Assembly (NCBI RefSeq): GCF_023227905.1
Contig: NZ_JALOCF010000082.1
Coordinates: 1 to 12,682 of the forward strand
DNA length: 12,682 nt
Origin: Methylobacter sp.
GTDB taxonomy: Bacteria; Pseudomonadota; Gammaproteobacteria; Methylococcales; Methylomonadaceae
Direction of reading: 5' to 3'
Shown: positions 12,593 to 12,682 of the stretch, one piece after another
Position numbering within the stretch: the first letter of the stretch is position 1
How the letters are laid out: each line of letters starts with the position of its first letter
Translations under genes and position numbers: made by a program
Notes under the pieces: generated by a model
The model's input: only the letters and a program-made list of their open reading frames with translations
Databases searched by the model: none
Told to the model about the DNA's origin: nothing

Positions 12593-12682
12593 TTTAGCCT
12601 TTAGCCTTTAGCCTTTAGCCTTTAGCCTTTAGCCTTTAGCCTTTAGCCTTTAGCCTTTAGCCTTTAGCCTTTAGCCTTTAGC
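12593..12682 (+). repeat. Perfect tandem array of TTTAGCC, at least 12 units, runs off the window
   Basis: Twelve full heptamers and six bases of a thirteenth are visible before the window ends. All are identical to the units after leuS and in the same orientation. The true length and the next gene are not visible. Confidence 0.97.

Overview
The window reads as a chromosomal segment of a gammaproteobacterium. The evidence is the housekeeping set lnt, a ybeL-like zinc-ribbon gene, leuS, lptE and holA in an order familiar from that class. Placement among Methylococcales-type methanotrophs is only an impression from the style of the sequence. The window splits into a mobile or accessory left half (1 to about 5200) and a conserved right half.

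Left half. The window opens inside the 3' end of an ISAs1-family transposase gene. Two tandem Slp-family outer-membrane lipoprotein genes follow (322-810 and 1107-1670); the first lacks the Tyr/Gly-rich tail of the second. Next come a tRNA-Leu(UAA) gene with its -10 box and an intrinsic terminator, then about 0.95 kb without a convincing gene. From about 2838 to 5195 lies a chromosomal integron that is not obvious from ORFs alone. It has four minus-strand cassettes, each with one ORF, separated by attC-like sites. Each cassette's first bases are the reverse complement, exactly or nearly, of its own attC start. Beyond the first cassette are an attI-like region, a cassette promoter candidate, and a divergent integrase gene (intI) reduced to its N-terminal third with one frameshift and one in-frame TGA. 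All four cassette products are of unknown function: a zinc-ribbon membrane protein, a soluble acidic protein, an exported charged protein and a small two-helix membrane protein.

Right half. lnt (minus strand) ends about 10 bp from the broken end of intI. Upstream of lnt, on the same strand, are an orphan ParA-type ATPase and the ybeL-like gene. leuS is transcribed divergently from ybeL, followed by lptE and holA on the plus strand. After both leuS and holA lies the same composite element: a 63-bp leader followed by a perfect tandem array of the heptamer TTTAGCC (15 units after leuS, at least 12 after holA, running off the window). The leader is largely complementary to the array, so each element can fold into a long hairpin.

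Functional themes are envelope lipoproteins (Lnt acylates lipoproteins; LptE and Slp are such lipoproteins), translation (LeuRS and tRNA-Leu), replication (HolA), and a fossil integron whose cassettes can no longer be moved by an integrase encoded next to them.
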